Shown: one piece after another, positions 18,165-27,613 of the stretch
Position numbering within the stretch: the stretch's first letter is position 1
Layout: each line of letters opens with the position of its first letter
DNA from: Lachnospiraceae bacterium
GTDB lineage: Bacteria > Bacillota > Clostridia > Lachnospirales > Lachnospiraceae
Assembly: GCA_028692975.1 (NCBI GenBank)
Contig: JAQUWF010000017.1
Span: 1 to 42,219, forward strand
Direction: 5' to 3'
Length of the DNA stretch: 42,219 nucleotides
Notes under the pieces: model-generated
Told to the model about the DNA's origin: nothing
Database searches by the model: none
What the model saw: the letters and a program-made list of their open reading frames with translations, nothing else
Translations under genes and position numbers: made by a program

Positions 18165-19247
18165 ATGAAATATAATATTGCATTGATTCCGGGAGATGGA
18201 ATCGGACCAGAAATCGTATGGGAAGCAAAAAAAGTACTGGACAGAGTCTGTGAGAAATACGGTCATGACTTTACATATGAAGAACTGCTTATGGGCGGTG
18301 CATCCATTGATGTCAATGGGATCCCATTGACGGATGAGACGATTGCAGCAGCCAGGAAAAGCGATGCGGTGCTAATGGGCTCTATCGGCGGAGATGCCAA
18401 TACTTCTCCCTGGTACAAGCTGGAGCCGTCCAAAAGACCGGAAGCGGGACTCTTGAAGATTCGCAAGGAGTTGAATCTGTTCGCAAATCTGCGCCCGGCT
18501 TACCTATATAAAGAATTAAAGGCAGCCTGCCCCCTGCGTGATGATATTATTGGGGATGGCTTTGATATGATGATCATGCGTGAACTGACTGGCGGACTGT
18601 ATTTTGGAGCCAGACAGACCGTGGAAGAAAACGGCGTCATGAAGGCTACCGATACCCTGACTTATGATGAGAATGAGATCCGCCGTATCGCCAAACGTGG
18701 ATTTGACATTGCCATGAAACGCCGCAAAAAGGTGACCAGCGTGGACAAGGCGAACGTGCTGGATTCTTCCAGACTTTGGAGAAAAGTCGTGGCTGAAGTT
18801 GCGGAAGATTATCCGGAAGTTGAACTGGAAAATATGCTGGTAGACAACTGTGCCATGCAGCTGGTCCGTGACCCAGCTCAGTTTGATGTGATCCTTACGG
18901 AGAATATGTTCGGTGATATTTTATCTGATGAAGCCAGCATGGTGACAGGATCCATCGGAATGCTGTCTTCTGCAAGCCTCAACGAGACCAAATTTGGCTT
19001 ATACGAGCCAAGCCATGGCTCCGCACCGGACATTGCAGGCAAGAATCTGGCCAATCCTATCGCAACGATTTTGTCAGCGGCTATGATGCTCCGCTATTCT
19101 CTGGATCTGGATAAAGAGGCAGATGCAGTGGAAGCGGCTGTACAGCAGGTACTGGCAGACGGCTACCGCACCGGTGATATTATGTCTGAGGGACAAACAC
19201 AGGTAAATACCATCCAGATGGGTGATTTAATAACAGAAAGAATCTAA
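18165..19247 (+). CDS. leuB: 3-isopropylmalate dehydrogenase
   Basis: A 360-residue NAD-dependent oxidative decarboxylase of leucine synthesis. GDGIGPEIV is at the N-terminus. [10 protein letters not shown] contains the leucine-type substrate loop. [20 protein letters not shown] carries the catalytic and metal-binding Asp residues. [18 protein letters not shown] sequence is the NAD site. AGAGGAG precedes ATG 18165. leuA, leuC and leuD are not in the window. The gene begins the operon with ilvD and ilvB. Confidence 0.96.
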   Translation: MKYNIALIPGDGIGPEIVWEAKKVLDRVCEKYGHDFTYEELLMGGASIDVNGIPLTDETIAAARKSDAVLMGSIGGDANTSPWYKLEPSKRPEAGLLKIRKELNLFANLRPAYLYKELKAACPLRDDIIGDGFDMMIMRELTGGLYFGARQTVEENGVMKATDTLTYDENEIRRIAKRGFDIAMKRRKKVTSVDKANVLDSSRLWRKVVAEVAEDYPEVELENMLVDNCAMQLVRDPAQFDVILTENMFGDILSDEASMVTGSIGMLSSASLNETKFGLYEPSHGSAPDIAGKNLANPIATILSAAMMLRYSLDLDKEADAVEAAVQQVLADGYRTGDIMSEGQTQVNTIQMGDLITERI

Positions 19248-19275
19248 ACATAAGATAAAAAAGGGAGGAATTATT

Positions 19276-20946
19276 ATGAGAAGTGATGCAGCAAAAACAG
19301 GTATGCAGCAGGCTCCCCACCGTTCATTATTCAATGCATTGGGGATCACACAGGAAGAACTGGACCGGCCGTTAGTAGCCGTGGTCAGTTCCTATAACGA
19401 GATCGTTCCGGGTCACATGAATCTGGATAAGATCTGTGACGCTGTAAAGACAGGTATTTCCATGGCAGGCGGTACACCGATCATGTTTCCGGCTATCGCG
19501 GTCTGTGACGGTATCGCCATGGGACACACGGGCATGAAATATTCCCTGGTCACCAGGGATCTGATCGCAGATTCAACCGAGGCTATGGTCATGGCACATC
19601 AGTTTGATGCTATGGTCTGCATCCCAAACTGTGATAAGAATGTACCGGGACTTTTGATGGCGGCAGCCAGACTGAATATCCCAACGGTATTCGTCAGTGG
19701 CGGTCCTATGCTGGCGGGCCATGTACATGGCAAGAAGAGAAGTCTTTCCAGCATGTTCGAGGCAGTAGGCTCTTACAGCGCAGGTACCATGAGTGAAGAA
19801 GAAGTGCGTGACTTTGAATGTAATGTGTGCCCGACCTGCGGTTCCTGCTCTGGTATGTATACCGCTAACAGCATGAACTGTCTGACCGAGGCAATCGGCA
19901 TGGGACTGCAGGGCAACGGTACGATTCCGGCAGTATATTCCGAGCGTATCCGTCTGGCGAAACATGCAGGCATGAAAGTCATGGAATTATACGAAAAGAA
20001 TATCCGTCCGAGAGACATCATTACAGAGAAATCCATGATGAATGCCCTCACCATAGATATGGCGCTGGGATGCTCTACCAACAGTATGCTGCATCTTCCG
20101 GCCATCGCCCATGAGATCGGCATGGATCTGGATCTTGACCTGGCCAATGAAGTGAGTGCAAAGACCCCGAACCTGTGTCATCTGGCACCTGCAGGCCCAA
20201 CTTATATGGAAGACCTGAACGAAGCAGGCGGCGTGTACGCGGTCATGAAAGAATTGACGAAAAAAGGGCTGCTCAATACCGACTGTATGACAGCTACCGG
20301 AAAGACCGTGGGCGAGAACATCAAGGATTGTGTAAACCGTGATCCTGAAGTTATCCGCACCATCGATAATCCTTATAGCCAGACCGGCGGACTTGCGATC
20401 CTCAAAGGAAATATCGCTCCGGATGGTAGTGTGGTAAAACGTTCCGCAGTGGTACCGGAGATGATGGTACACGAAGGGCCGGCTCGCGTCTTTGAATGTG
20501 AAGACGATGCTATCGAGGCCATCAAGAGCGGTAAGATCGTGGCAGGAGATGTAGTCGTTATCCGTTACGAGGGACCGAAGGGCGGCCCTGGTATGCGTGA
20601 GATGCTCAATCCTACCTCAGCTATTGCAGGTATGGGACTTGGCTCTTCTGTAGCACTGATCACAGACGGTCGTTTCAGCGGTGCTTCCAGAGGTGCTTCT
20701 ATCGGACACGTATCGCCGGAGGCAGCAGTGGGCGGACCTATCGCATTGATCGAAGAAGGCGATATGATCAAAGTCGATATCCCGAACAATACATTAAATG
20801 TGGCAGTAAGCGATGAAGAAATGAAGGCAAGAAAAGAAAAATGGCAGCCGAGAGAGCCAAAGATCACCACAGGCTATCTGGCAAGGTATAGTGCCATGGT
20901 TACCTCAGGCAGCCGCGGCGCGGTTTTGGAAGTACCAAAGAACTAA
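19276..20946 (+). CDS. ilvD: Dihydroxy-acid dehydratase
   Basis: A 556-residue Fe-S dehydratase producing 2-oxo acids for valine, isoleucine and leucine synthesis. The cluster cysteines lie in [11 protein letters not shown] and [16 protein letters not shown]. The C-terminal domain has [12 protein letters not shown] and [10 protein letters not shown], both typical. GGGAGG lies upstream of ATG 19276, 28 bp after leuB. Its substrate normally comes from IlvC, which is not in the window. Confidence 0.97.
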   Translation: MRSDAAKTGMQQAPHRSLFNALGITQEELDRPLVAVVSSYNEIVPGHMNLDKICDAVKTGISMAGGTPIMFPAIAVCDGIAMGHTGMKYSLVTRDLIADSTEAMVMAHQFDAMVCIPNCDKNVPGLLMAAARLNIPTVFVSGGPMLAGHVHGKKRSLSSMFEAVGSYSAGTMSEEEVRDFECNVCPTCGSCSGMYTANSMNCLTEAIGMGLQGNGTIPAVYSERIRLAKHAGMKVMELYEKNIRPRDIITEKSMMNALTIDMALGCSTNSMLHLPAIAHEIGMDLDLDLANEVSAKTPNLCHLAPAGPTYMEDLNEAGGVYAVMKELTKKGLLNTDCMTATGKTVGENIKDCVNRDPEVIRTIDNPYSQTGGLAILKGNIAPDGSVVKRSAVVPEMMVHEGPARVFECEDDAIEAIKSGKIVAGDVVVIRYEGPKGGPGMREMLNPTSAIAGMGLGSSVALITDGRFSGASRGASIGHVSPEAAVGGPIALIEEGDMIKVDIPNNTLNVAVSDEEMKARKEKWQPREPKITTGYLARYSAMVTSGSRGAVLEVPKN

Positions 20947-20961
20947 GAGGAGGATGATTCT

Positions 20962-22650
20962 ATGCAGTTAAATGGATCAGAAATAATTATTGAATGTTTG
21001 AAAGAGCAGGGTGTTGACACGGTATTTGGTTATCCGGGCGGAACGATCCTGAATGTTTATGATGAATTATACAAGCACCAGAGTGAGATCCGTCATATTC
21101 TGACTTCTCATGAACAGGGTGCTTCACACGCGGCAGACGGATACGCCAGAGCCACAGGCAAGGTAGGTGTATGTCTGGCTACCTCCGGACCGGGTGCAAC
21201 GAATCTGGTTACCGGTATTGCTACCGCTTATATGGACTCTATTCCCATCGTTGCCATCACGGCTAACGTGGGTGTGCCGCTTCTGGGTAAGGACAGTTTC
21301 CAGGAGGTTGACATTGCCGGTGTGGTTATGCCCATTACCAAGCACAGTTTTATCGTGAAAGATATTACCAAACTGGCTGATACCATCCGCCGTGCTTTCG
21401 TGATTGCAAAGAGTGGCAGACCGGGTCCTGTTCTCGTGGATATCACCAAGGACGTGACTGCATTAAAGACCGAATACAAGGCAAAGAAACCGGAAAAAAT
21501 CCAGCGCGTGACCGATACCATCTGCAAGGAAGATATCAAGGAAGCAGAAAAATTAATCAAAGCAGCAAAGAAACCGGTCATCTTCGTGGGCGGCGGAGCA
21601 ATCTCCTCCGGTGCAGCCAAAGAAGTGGCAGAGTTTGCACACAAGATCGCAGCACCTGTTACAGATACCCTTATGGGCAAGGGAGCATTCCCTGGCACAG
21701 ACGATCTGTATATGGGTATGCTGGGTATGCATGGAACCAAAACGGCCAATCTGGCTGTCACACGTTGTGACCTTCTGATCACCATCGGTGCCAGATTCAG
21801 TGACCGTGTAACCGGTAATACCAGTAAGTTTGCCTCCAATGCCAAGATCCTTCAGCTGGATATTGATCCGGCGGAAATCAATAAAAACATTGTGGTGGAT
21901 GCCAGCGTGATCGGAGATCTAAAAGAGGTTCTAAAGGAACTCATCGATGAAGTGGAGCCGAAGAAGCACGTTGCCTGGCTGCAGGAGATCAAGGATCTGC
22001 AGGATCAGTTCCCGCTGAAATATGCAGAGGATGGACTGACCGGACCATATGTGATCGAAGAGATGTACCGTGTGACAAAGGGAGACGCTATCGTGGTTAC
22101 CGATGTTGGACAGCATCAGATGTGGGCGGCTCAATATTACAAATATACACAGCCGAGAACCCTCCTGACTTCAGGCGGTCTTGGCACCATGGGCTATGGT
22201 CTGGGTGCCGCTATCGGTGCGAAGCTCGCAAAACCGGAAAAAACTGTTATTAATGTGGCTGGAGATGGCTGCTTCCGCATGAACATGAATGAAATCGCTA
22301 CAGCGACACGGTATAATATTCCCATTATCCAGCTGGTAATCAATAACCACGTACTTGGTATGGTTCGCCAGTGGCAGACCTTGTTCTATGGGGAACGTTA
22401 TTCTTACACCGTGCTCAACGACAAGGTTGATTTTGTGAAACTGGCAGAGGCCATGGGTGCAGTAGGCATCCGCGTGACCAAGAAGGAAGAGGTTGGCCCG
22501 GCGCTGGAACAGGCTATCGCCCTGAAACAGCCGGTAGTGATCGACTGTCAAATCGACTGTGATGACAAGGTATTTCCTATGGTACCTGCAGGCGCAGCCA
22601 TTGAGGAAACTTTCGACCAGGATGACCTGGATAAAAGAGGCGTTAAATAA
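20962..22650 (+). CDS. ilvB: Acetolactate synthase large subunit
   Basis: A 562-residue ThDP enzyme that makes acetolactate or acetohydroxybutyrate. The catalytic Glu is in SHEQGASHAADGYARATG (about residue 51). A central FAD-type domain follows, and the ThDP-Mg motif GDGCFRMNMNE to INNHVLGMVRQWQ lies near residues 435-470. GAGGAGG precedes ATG 20962. The regulatory small subunit (IlvN/IlvH) is not adjacent. The position between ilvD and a phosphoglycerate dehydrogenase supports the biosynthetic form rather than a fermentative AlsS. Confidence 0.95.
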   Translation: MQLNGSEIIIECLKEQGVDTVFGYPGGTILNVYDELYKHQSEIRHILTSHEQGASHAADGYARATGKVGVCLATSGPGATNLVTGIATAYMDSIPIVAITANVGVPLLGKDSFQEVDIAGVVMPITKHSFIVKDITKLADTIRRAFVIAKSGRPGPVLVDITKDVTALKTEYKAKKPEKIQRVTDTICKEDIKEAEKLIKAAKKPVIFVGGGAISSGAAKEVAEFAHKIAAPVTDTLMGKGAFPGTDDLYMGMLGMHGTKTANLAVTRCDLLITIGARFSDRVTGNTSKFASNAKILQLDIDPAEINKNIVVDASVIGDLKEVLKELIDEVEPKKHVAWLQEIKDLQDQFPLKYAEDGLTGPYVIEEMYRVTKGDAIVVTDVGQHQMWAAQYYKYTQPRTLLTSGGLGTMGYGLGAAIGAKLAKPEKTVINVAGDGCFRMNMNEIATATRYNIPIIQLVINNHVLGMVRQWQTLFYGERYSYTVLNDKVDFVKLAEAMGAVGIRVTKKEEVGPALEQAIALKQPVVIDCQIDCDDKVFPMVPAGAAIEETFDQDDLDKRGVK

Positions 22651-22677
22651 AAAGAAGATAAAGAGGAGATAGGGAAA

Positions 22678-23841
22678 ATGTTTACTTATAATTGTTTAAA
22701 CCCGATTTCTCAGATCGGTCTTGATCGATTTGATGCAAATTATGAAGAGGTAGATACTGTGGACGGTGCAGATGCTGTTTTACTCCGCAGTGCCAACATG
22801 CATGACATGGAACTGCCGGAGAGCGTAAAGGCTATCGCAAGAGCAGGTGCAGGTGTGAACAATATTCCCCTGGACGAATGTGCAGAAAAGGGCGTTGTGG
22901 TATTCAATACACCGGGCGCTAATGCCAACGGTGTAAAGGAGATGGTTCTGGCTGGTATGCTGCTTGCTTCCCGCGATATCGTGGGCGGTATCGAGTGGGT
23001 AGAGAGCCAGGCACAGGAAGAAAACATCAGCAAGCTTGCTGAGAAACAGAAAAAACAGTTCGCAGGCTGTGAGATCAAGGACAAAAAACTTGGTATCATC
23101 GGTCTGGGCGCTATCGGTGTTCTGGTGGCAAATGCAGCAACTCACCTTGGCATGGAAGTATACGGATACGATCCATATATATCCGTGGAAGCAGCATGGA
23201 ATCTTTCCCGCAGCATCCACCACATTCAGGATGTAAATGATATTTACCGGGAATGTGATTACATTACCATCCATGTTCCGCTTATAGATGCTACCCGCGG
23301 CATGATCAACAAAGAAGCCATCGATATGATGAAGGACGGCGTGGTTTTGTTGAACTTTGCCCGTGATCTTCTGGTAGATGAGCCTGCACTGGTAGAGGCT
23401 TTAAACGATGGAAAAGTAAAGAAATACGTGACAGACTTTGCGAACCCTGTTGTAGCAGGCGCAAAGAACACACTGGTTACGCCTCATCTTGGTGCTTCCA
23501 CGGAAGAGTCTGAGGATAATTGCGCAGTTATGGCAGTAAAAGAAATCCGTGATTATCTGGAGAATGGTAACATCAGTCATTCGGTGAATTATCCAAACTG
23601 TGATATGGGCATCTGCTCCAGCGCAGGACGTCTGTCCATCAACCACAGAAATACACTGCACATGATCACACAGTTTACCAAGGTAATGTCAGATGCAGGA
23701 GCCAACATCTCCGATCTGGCGAACAAAAGTAAAGGCGACTATGCATATAGTATCATGGACCTGGATGCTCCAGCTAACGAAGATATTGTAAAAGCGCTGG
23801 AAGCCATCGATGGTGTATTGAAGGTAAGAATTATTAAATAG
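22678..23841 (+). CDS. serA: D-3-phosphoglycerate dehydrogenase
   Basis: A 387-residue NAD-dependent dehydrogenase for the first step of serine synthesis. The Rossmann motif GIIGLGAIGVLVANAA lies near residue 140. The catalytic Arg region is NFARDLLVDEPAL and the catalytic His is in THLGASTEESE-like sequence (PHLGASTEE). About 75 C-terminal residues form an ACT-type domain, expected to bind serine or glycine. AGGAGA precedes ATG 22678, 27 bp after ilvB. serC is not adjacent. Another 2-hydroxyacid dehydrogenase role is possible but less likely given the ACT domain. Confidence 0.9.
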   Translation: MFTYNCLNPISQIGLDRFDANYEEVDTVDGADAVLLRSANMHDMELPESVKAIARAGAGVNNIPLDECAEKGVVVFNTPGANANGVKEMVLAGMLLASRDIVGGIEWVESQAQEENISKLAEKQKKQFAGCEIKDKKLGIIGLGAIGVLVANAATHLGMEVYGYDPYISVEAAWNLSRSIHHIQDVNDIYRECDYITIHVPLIDATRGMINKEAIDMMKDGVVLLNFARDLLVDEPALVEALNDGKVKKYVTDFANPVVAGAKNTLVTPHLGASTEESEDNCAVMAVKEIRDYLENGNISHSVNYPNCDMGICSSAGRLSINHRNTLHMITQFTKVMSDAGANISDLANKSKGDYAYSIMDLDAPANEDIVKALEAIDGVLKVRIIK

Positions 23842-23876
23842 TGTCAAAAAGGCTATACAAAAAGATAATTTGGATG

Positions 23877-23909
23877 AAGGGAAGTGCTTATTTGGCACTT
23901 CCCTTTTTT
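23877..23909 (+). terminator. Terminator of the leuB-serA operon
   Basis: GGGAAGTGC (23879-23887) pairs perfectly with GCACTTCCC (23895-23903), 7-nt loop, followed by TTTTTT. Two extra A-T pairs are possible at the base. Confidence 0.93.
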
Positions 23910-23920
23910 GTATAAATTAC

Positions 23921-23974
23921 TTGCAAATTCTACAAATGTAGAATATAATTATTATAGATTCTACATTTGTAGAA
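23921..23974 (+). promoter_or_regulatory. blaI-type promoter with two operator palindromes
   Basis: The promoter is TTGCAA (23921-23926), a 17-bp spacer and TATAAT (23944-23949). The spacer is filled by palindrome 1, ATTCTACAAATGTAGAAT (23927-23944). Palindrome 2, TTCTACATTTGTAGAA (23959-23974), lies just after the predicted start of transcription. Both contain the TACA and TGTA half-sites recognised by BlaI/MecI-family repressors. Binding at either would block RNA polymerase, so the following repressor gene is probably autoregulated. Confidence 0.85.
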
Positions 23975-23989
23975 GAAAGGAGAACTGAT

Positions 23990-24364
23990 ATGAATGAGGA
24001 GAAGCGTATACCGGAGAGTGAATTGAAAATCATGCAGATTATCTGGCATAATGAGACACCTATATCACGGACAGCCATTGAAGCGTGCATCGCAAAAGAG
24101 AAAGCATTAGCCAGCACCACTATATTGACGTTGCTGAGCCGATTATGCGAGAAGGGATTTTTGAACGTAACGAAAGTGGGTAAATCAAACATGTATGAAC
24201 CAATCATATCCGAGCGGGAATACCTTGCTTCAGAGAGCAGAAATATTTTCCAAAGCCTTTATGGCGGTTCCGTATCTGCTTTTGTGACAGCACTATGCGA
24301 TTCCGGTGTTTCTAAAGATGATCTGGATGAACTTCGTGATATGCTGGAGAAAGGAGAGCTATGA
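23990..24364 (+). CDS. BlaI/MecI-family transcriptional repressor
   Basis: A 124-residue winged-helix repressor. The N-terminal half has the family pattern ESELKIMQIIW, then a recognition helix with STTILTLLSRLCEKGFL; the acidic C-terminus (about 80-124) should dimerise. In known systems the repressor is cleaved when a BlaR1/MecR1 sensor is activated. GAAAGGAG precedes ATG 23990 and the two matching operators lie directly upstream. The stop overlaps the next start by ATGA, so both are translationally coupled. No beta-lactamase or PBP gene follows, so the regulon may be elsewhere. Confidence 0.93.
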   Translation: MNEEKRIPESELKIMQIIWHNETPISRTAIEACIAKEKALASTTILTLLSRLCEKGFLNVTKVGKSNMYEPIISEREYLASESRNIFQSLYGGSVSAFVTALCDSGVSKDDLDELRDMLEKGEL

Positions 24365-25848
24365 TAATAGGAGGCAGAATTTTTTATGCATTGTTTTGGA
24401 CCGGTTTAGCCACCGCATTCTTTTATCGCTCCTGGAAAATCGAACAGAACGAAAAGGATACCACGCGAAATGGGAGAATCTACATATGGATATCACCGTT
24501 GGTATTTCCATTTTTACTACTTGTTTATCCGGTGATGAATTTTTTGTTTGAAGAATCCGCATATGCAAGGCAGACAACACTTTATTTTCTGCTGGGTGTA
24601 TTTCTCTTTTTGTGCCTGTATGATATTTTGCTTCTTCTGGTGCTTCCCATACTGCGTAGATTTTTCAGTGCAAAGGTATGCGCGGTATTGTGGATCGTTC
24701 CGGTATTTGTCTATTATCAAAGCGGGCTTATGTTTCAGGATAATTTATGGCCATGGCTTGTTATACCATTGCATATAGAAGCTTTTCAGATACCAGTCAT
24801 CCTATGGGGCACCGGATTTGTTGTGGTTATATGTTATCAGGTCATTTCACATCTGGTATTCCGGCATCGGCTGCTTGCGCATGCACGGGAGATAACGGAT
24901 GAAAAAATCCTGTCCCAATGGATTGCGGAACAGAAAACTTTCGGATTCAGACACCAAATTCCCTTGGTACGATGCGGTTTGATTCGAACGCCTTTATCCA
25001 TGGGAGCTTTCGAAAGAACCAGGATCACCATACTGCCGGAGCAGGTCTACACGGAGCAGGAGTTGCGCCTGTTGTTTCGCCATGAACTGCATCATATCCA
25101 GCGGTGCGATGTGGAAACGAAAGTGTTTCTCGGATTCTGCCAGGCGTTCGGCTGGTTTTTCCCCATGACCTGGACGGCAGTACAAAAAGCCAGTGAAGAC
25201 CTGGAATTATCCTGTGATGAAATCGTGCTGCGGAATGCATCAGAGTCTGAGCGCAGGCAGTACGCAGAATTATTATTAAAATCAGCCGGTGACGGAAGGG
25301 GCTATTCTACCTGTCTGTCAGCGAATGCCACGGCACTGCGGTACCGTTTAAAGAAAGTCATGCATCCGGCAAAGCAGAGGATTGGCATTTTCCTATTTGC
25401 AGTTGTCCTGTTTTTTTGTTTCCTTCTGAATGGAAGTGTAGTATTTGCAGGTCCGGAAACATCCGTTGGTGATGCTGTTATGACACAGGCGGATCTTTCA
25501 GATATAGAATACATCCATATACAGCTGGAGGGCATGAATCAATTTGAGAGCAGGGATATAACCGAAAAAAAGGAAGATGCAGAATTTATCAAAAAACTGC
25601 AGAGCATTCCATTACAGAAACTATACACCTCCTACTCATATGAAACAAAAGATCCTTATATCTATATTTCGTTAAGTGATAAGCGGTTTATTACCATCAC
25701 GGATGAGTGCGTATCGTTTATACAATTTGAGCATAGTGGGGACGAACTGCATAAATTGGCAAAAGAGGAATACTATGCGGTGCAGTCAGAGCTTGACTGG
25801 GCGGAGATTATAGGACTTTTGGAGATGGAGCGGTTAGCAGTGAAATAG
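24361..25848 (+). CDS. BlaR1/MecR1-like membrane metalloprotease (M56)
   Basis: A 495-residue membrane protein. About four transmembrane helices lie in residues 1-170, followed by a zinc protease domain with HELHH at residues 241-245 and the downstream Glu-Asp region ELSCDEIVLRN. A further helix lies near 340-360 (IGIFLFAVVLFFCFLLNGSVVFA-type), then an extracellular tail of about 135 residues. Unlike BlaR1, the tail shows no penicillin-binding SXXK/KTG motifs, so it probably senses another signal. The start overlaps the repressor gene stop. It probably transmits an envelope signal by cleaving the repressor. Confidence 0.88.
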   Translation: MIIGGRIFYALFWTGLATAFFYRSWKIEQNEKDTTRNGRIYIWISPLVFPFLLLVYPVMNFLFEESAYARQTTLYFLLGVFLFLCLYDILLLLVLPILRRFFSAKVCAVLWIVPVFVYYQSGLMFQDNLWPWLVIPLHIEAFQIPVILWGTGFVVVICYQVISHLVFRHRLLAHAREITDEKILSQWIAEQKTFGFRHQIPLVRCGLIRTPLSMGAFERTRITILPEQVYTEQELRLLFRHELHHIQRCDVETKVFLGFCQAFGWFFPMTWTAVQKASEDLELSCDEIVLRNASESERRQYAELLLKSAGDGRGYSTCLSANATALRYRLKKVMHPAKQRIGIFLFAVVLFFCFLLNGSVVFAGPETSVGDAVMTQADLSDIEYIHIQLEGMNQFESRDITEKKEDAEFIKKLQSIPLQKLYTSYSYETKDPYIYISLSDKRFITITDECVSFIQFEHSGDELHKLAKEEYYAVQSELDWAEIIGLLEMERLAVK

Positions 25849-25872
25849 GGACTGGGAAAAGTATTTTATCAA

Positions 25873-25900
25873 TTGTAATAATTGCATAAACTGGTATAAT
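25873..25900 (+). promoter_or_regulatory. Promoter of the first GntR gene
   Basis: TTGTAA (25873-25878), a 16-bp spacer and TATAAT (25895-25900). ACTGGT (25890-25895), like the half-site of the operator in front of the second GntR gene, overlaps the -10 element, so autoregulation is possible. Confidence 0.6.
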
Positions 25901-25955
25901 AAATCATATAGGAAAGACACAATGATTGATTGTGTTATGCAAGGGGGACCCACAT

Positions 25956-26693
25956 ATGATGGAAGATCGAGTGCCAAAATATTATCTACTCAGGCAGGAA
26001 ATATTGAAAATGCTGGAAGATGGCGTTTATTCCGAAGGTGAGCCGATTATGAGCGAGCGGGAACTCATAGAGCGGTATCAGTTCAGTAGAATTACTGTAA
26101 GAAAAGCCATTGATGAATTGGTCAGTGAGGGATATTTATACAGAATACAGGGAAAAGGAACTTATGTGAAGGGTGATGATGCCAGTCATAATCTTTATTC
26201 GCTAAACAGCTGTACCGAAGATGTGAAGAAAATGGGGAAGGTACCATCGAAGAAAACGGTGTTTTCTGAAAGGAAAAAGGCGGGCGGTAAAAGGGCGAAG
26301 CTGCTGAATATCAAAGAAGAAGACTATGTTTTTTCTTTTGGACGCATAACTTTTGCAGACGAAGAACCGCTGAATTATACAATTACCAGCCTTCCTGAAA
26401 AAATTTTTCCTGGATTGGACCAATATGACCTGGAGAAGAATTCTTTATACGATATTATTCGGAAGGATTATGGTGTTTCCATTACAAAGGCGAGAAGAAC
26501 GGTTGAGGCTGTTCTGCCGGATCCGCTGGTGGCCGGATACCTTGGAATACGACAGGACGCACCGGTCATACTGTTCAACTGTGTGACCTACGGAACCATA
26601 TATGGAAAAGAAATACCAATCGAAACATTCCGCTGCTATTACAGAACGGATCATTACAAATTTTATATTGATCAGGTGCAACAATTGAATTAA
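25956..26693 (+). CDS. GntR-family regulator with UTRA domain, paralogue 1
   Basis: A 245-residue HutC-type regulator. The N-terminal winged helix (about 5-72) has MSERELIERYQFSRITVRKAIDEL-like sequence; the UTRA ligand-binding domain (about 90-240) ends YYRTDHYKFYID. The frame opens at TTG 25926, but ATG 25956 follows AAGGGGGA (25942-25949) and aligns with paralogue 2. The two proteins are roughly 70% identical. A terminator follows, so it is monocistronic. Ligands for UTRA domains are usually small sugars, phosphosugars or histidine-like compounds; here a nucleoside-derived metabolite is a plausible guess. Confidence 0.9.
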   Translation: MMEDRVPKYYLLRQEILKMLEDGVYSEGEPIMSERELIERYQFSRITVRKAIDELVSEGYLYRIQGKGTYVKGDDASHNLYSLNSCTEDVKKMGKVPSKKTVFSERKKAGGKRAKLLNIKEEDYVFSFGRITFADEEPLNYTITSLPEKIFPGLDQYDLEKNSLYDIIRKDYGVSITKARRTVEAVLPDPLVAGYLGIRQDAPVILFNCVTYGTIYGKEIPIETFRCYYRTDHYKFYIDQVQQLN

Positions 26694-26704
26694 AAGGACT
26701 GTTA

Positions 26705-26739
26705 GAGAAGAATGATACAATTCATTCTTCTCTTTTTTG
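26705..26739 (+). terminator. Terminator between the two GntR genes
   Basis: GAGAAGAATGA (26705-26715) pairs perfectly with TCATTCTTCTC (26722-26732), 6-nt loop, followed by TTTTTTG. Confidence 0.92.
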
Positions 26740-26768
26740 TGAATAATAGATAAAAATAAAACAGAGTA

Positions 26769-26796
26769 TTGCTATTTCCTAGCAGGTATGTATAAT
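26769..26796 (+). promoter_or_regulatory. Promoter of the nucleoside-type operon
   Basis: TTGCTA (26769-26774), a 16-bp spacer and TATAAT (26791-26796). It is the only clear promoter before gntR2 and the ten genes that follow. Confidence 0.6.
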
Positions 26797-26807
26797 AGAA
26801 TATATCA

Positions 26808-26823
26808 ACTGGTCATGACAACA
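26808..26823 (+). promoter_or_regulatory. GntR/HutC-type operator
   Basis: ACTGGTCATGACAACA, with a perfect GTCATGAC core (26812-26819), about 12 bp downstream of the -10 element. It resembles DasR/NagR-type sites (ACTGGTCTAGACCACT from memory). Repression by one or both adjacent GntR proteins is expected. Confidence 0.65.
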
Positions 26824-26860
26824 TAACGACATGACATCATGATGAAACGGAGGTGAAAAA

Positions 26861-27589
26861 TTGAATAAGGAAAGAGTTCCAAAATATTATCTGCTCCGTC
26901 AGGAACTGCTGAAAATGATAGATGATGGAACTTTTGAAGAAGGCGAATCAATTATGAGTGAACGAGAACTCATAGACAAGTATCATTTTAGCAGAATCAC
27001 AGTAAGAAAAGCAATAGATGAACTTGTGAATGAAGGGTATCTGTATCGGATTCAGGGGAAAGGGACTTATGTAAAAGGAGATTCTCCAGGACAAAATCTT
27101 TATTCACTGAACAGCTGCACAAGCGATGTGAAACGACTTGGCAGAAATCCTTCTAAAAAAACCATCTTTGCGGAAAGAAAAGGGGCAGACGCAAAAAGAG
27201 CAAAGCAATTAAATGTTAATATCGGTGATAGCCTTTTTTCTTTTGGACGTATTACATTGGCAGATGAAGAACCACTGAATTATACAATTACATATCTTCC
27301 GGAGAAACTATTCCCCAAGCTGGATGCGTATGATTTAGAAAAAAAATCATTATACGATGTAATACAAAATGATTATGGAATAACCATTTCAAAGGCCCGC
27401 AGAACTGTGGAGGCGGTTATTCCAGATCCGGCTGTTGCAGGATATCTTGGTATTCATACCGAAATGCCCGTCATCCTGTTTAACTGCATCACCTACGGAA
27501 TAGTACTGGGAAAAGAACTCCCCATCGAGTGTTTCCGGTGCTATTACAAGACAGATCATTATAAGTTCTACATTGATCAGATTAACTAA
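26861..27589 (+). CDS. GntR-family regulator with UTRA domain, paralogue 2
   Basis: A 242-residue regulator, the first gene of the catabolic operon, using a TTG start with a strong GGAGGTGA (26849-26856). It aligns with paralogue 1 over the full length, with nearly identical DNA-recognition helices (FSRITVRKAIDEL and YRIQGKGTYVKGD) and more divergence in the UTRA domain. Identical reading heads with different sensor parts suggest two ligands converging on the same operators, or a duplication in the course of specialising. It lies 24 bp before the lipoprotein gene, with no terminator between. Confidence 0.92.
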   Translation: MNKERVPKYYLLRQELLKMIDDGTFEEGESIMSERELIDKYHFSRITVRKAIDELVNEGYLYRIQGKGTYVKGDSPGQNLYSLNSCTSDVKRLGRNPSKKTIFAERKGADAKRAKQLNVNIGDSLFSFGRITLADEEPLNYTITYLPEKLFPKLDAYDLEKKSLYDVIQNDYGITISKARRTVEAVIPDPAVAGYLGIHTEMPVILFNCITYGIVLGKELPIECFRCYYKTDHYKFYIDQIN

Positions 27590-27613
27590 GAAAAATCAAG
27601 GGAGGAAGTAATC

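Noticed and set aside
23990..25848. Beta-lactam resistance operon
   Set aside because: Repressor and protease are present, but no beta-lactamase or PBP gene is adjacent and the sensor tail lacks penicillin-binding motifs.
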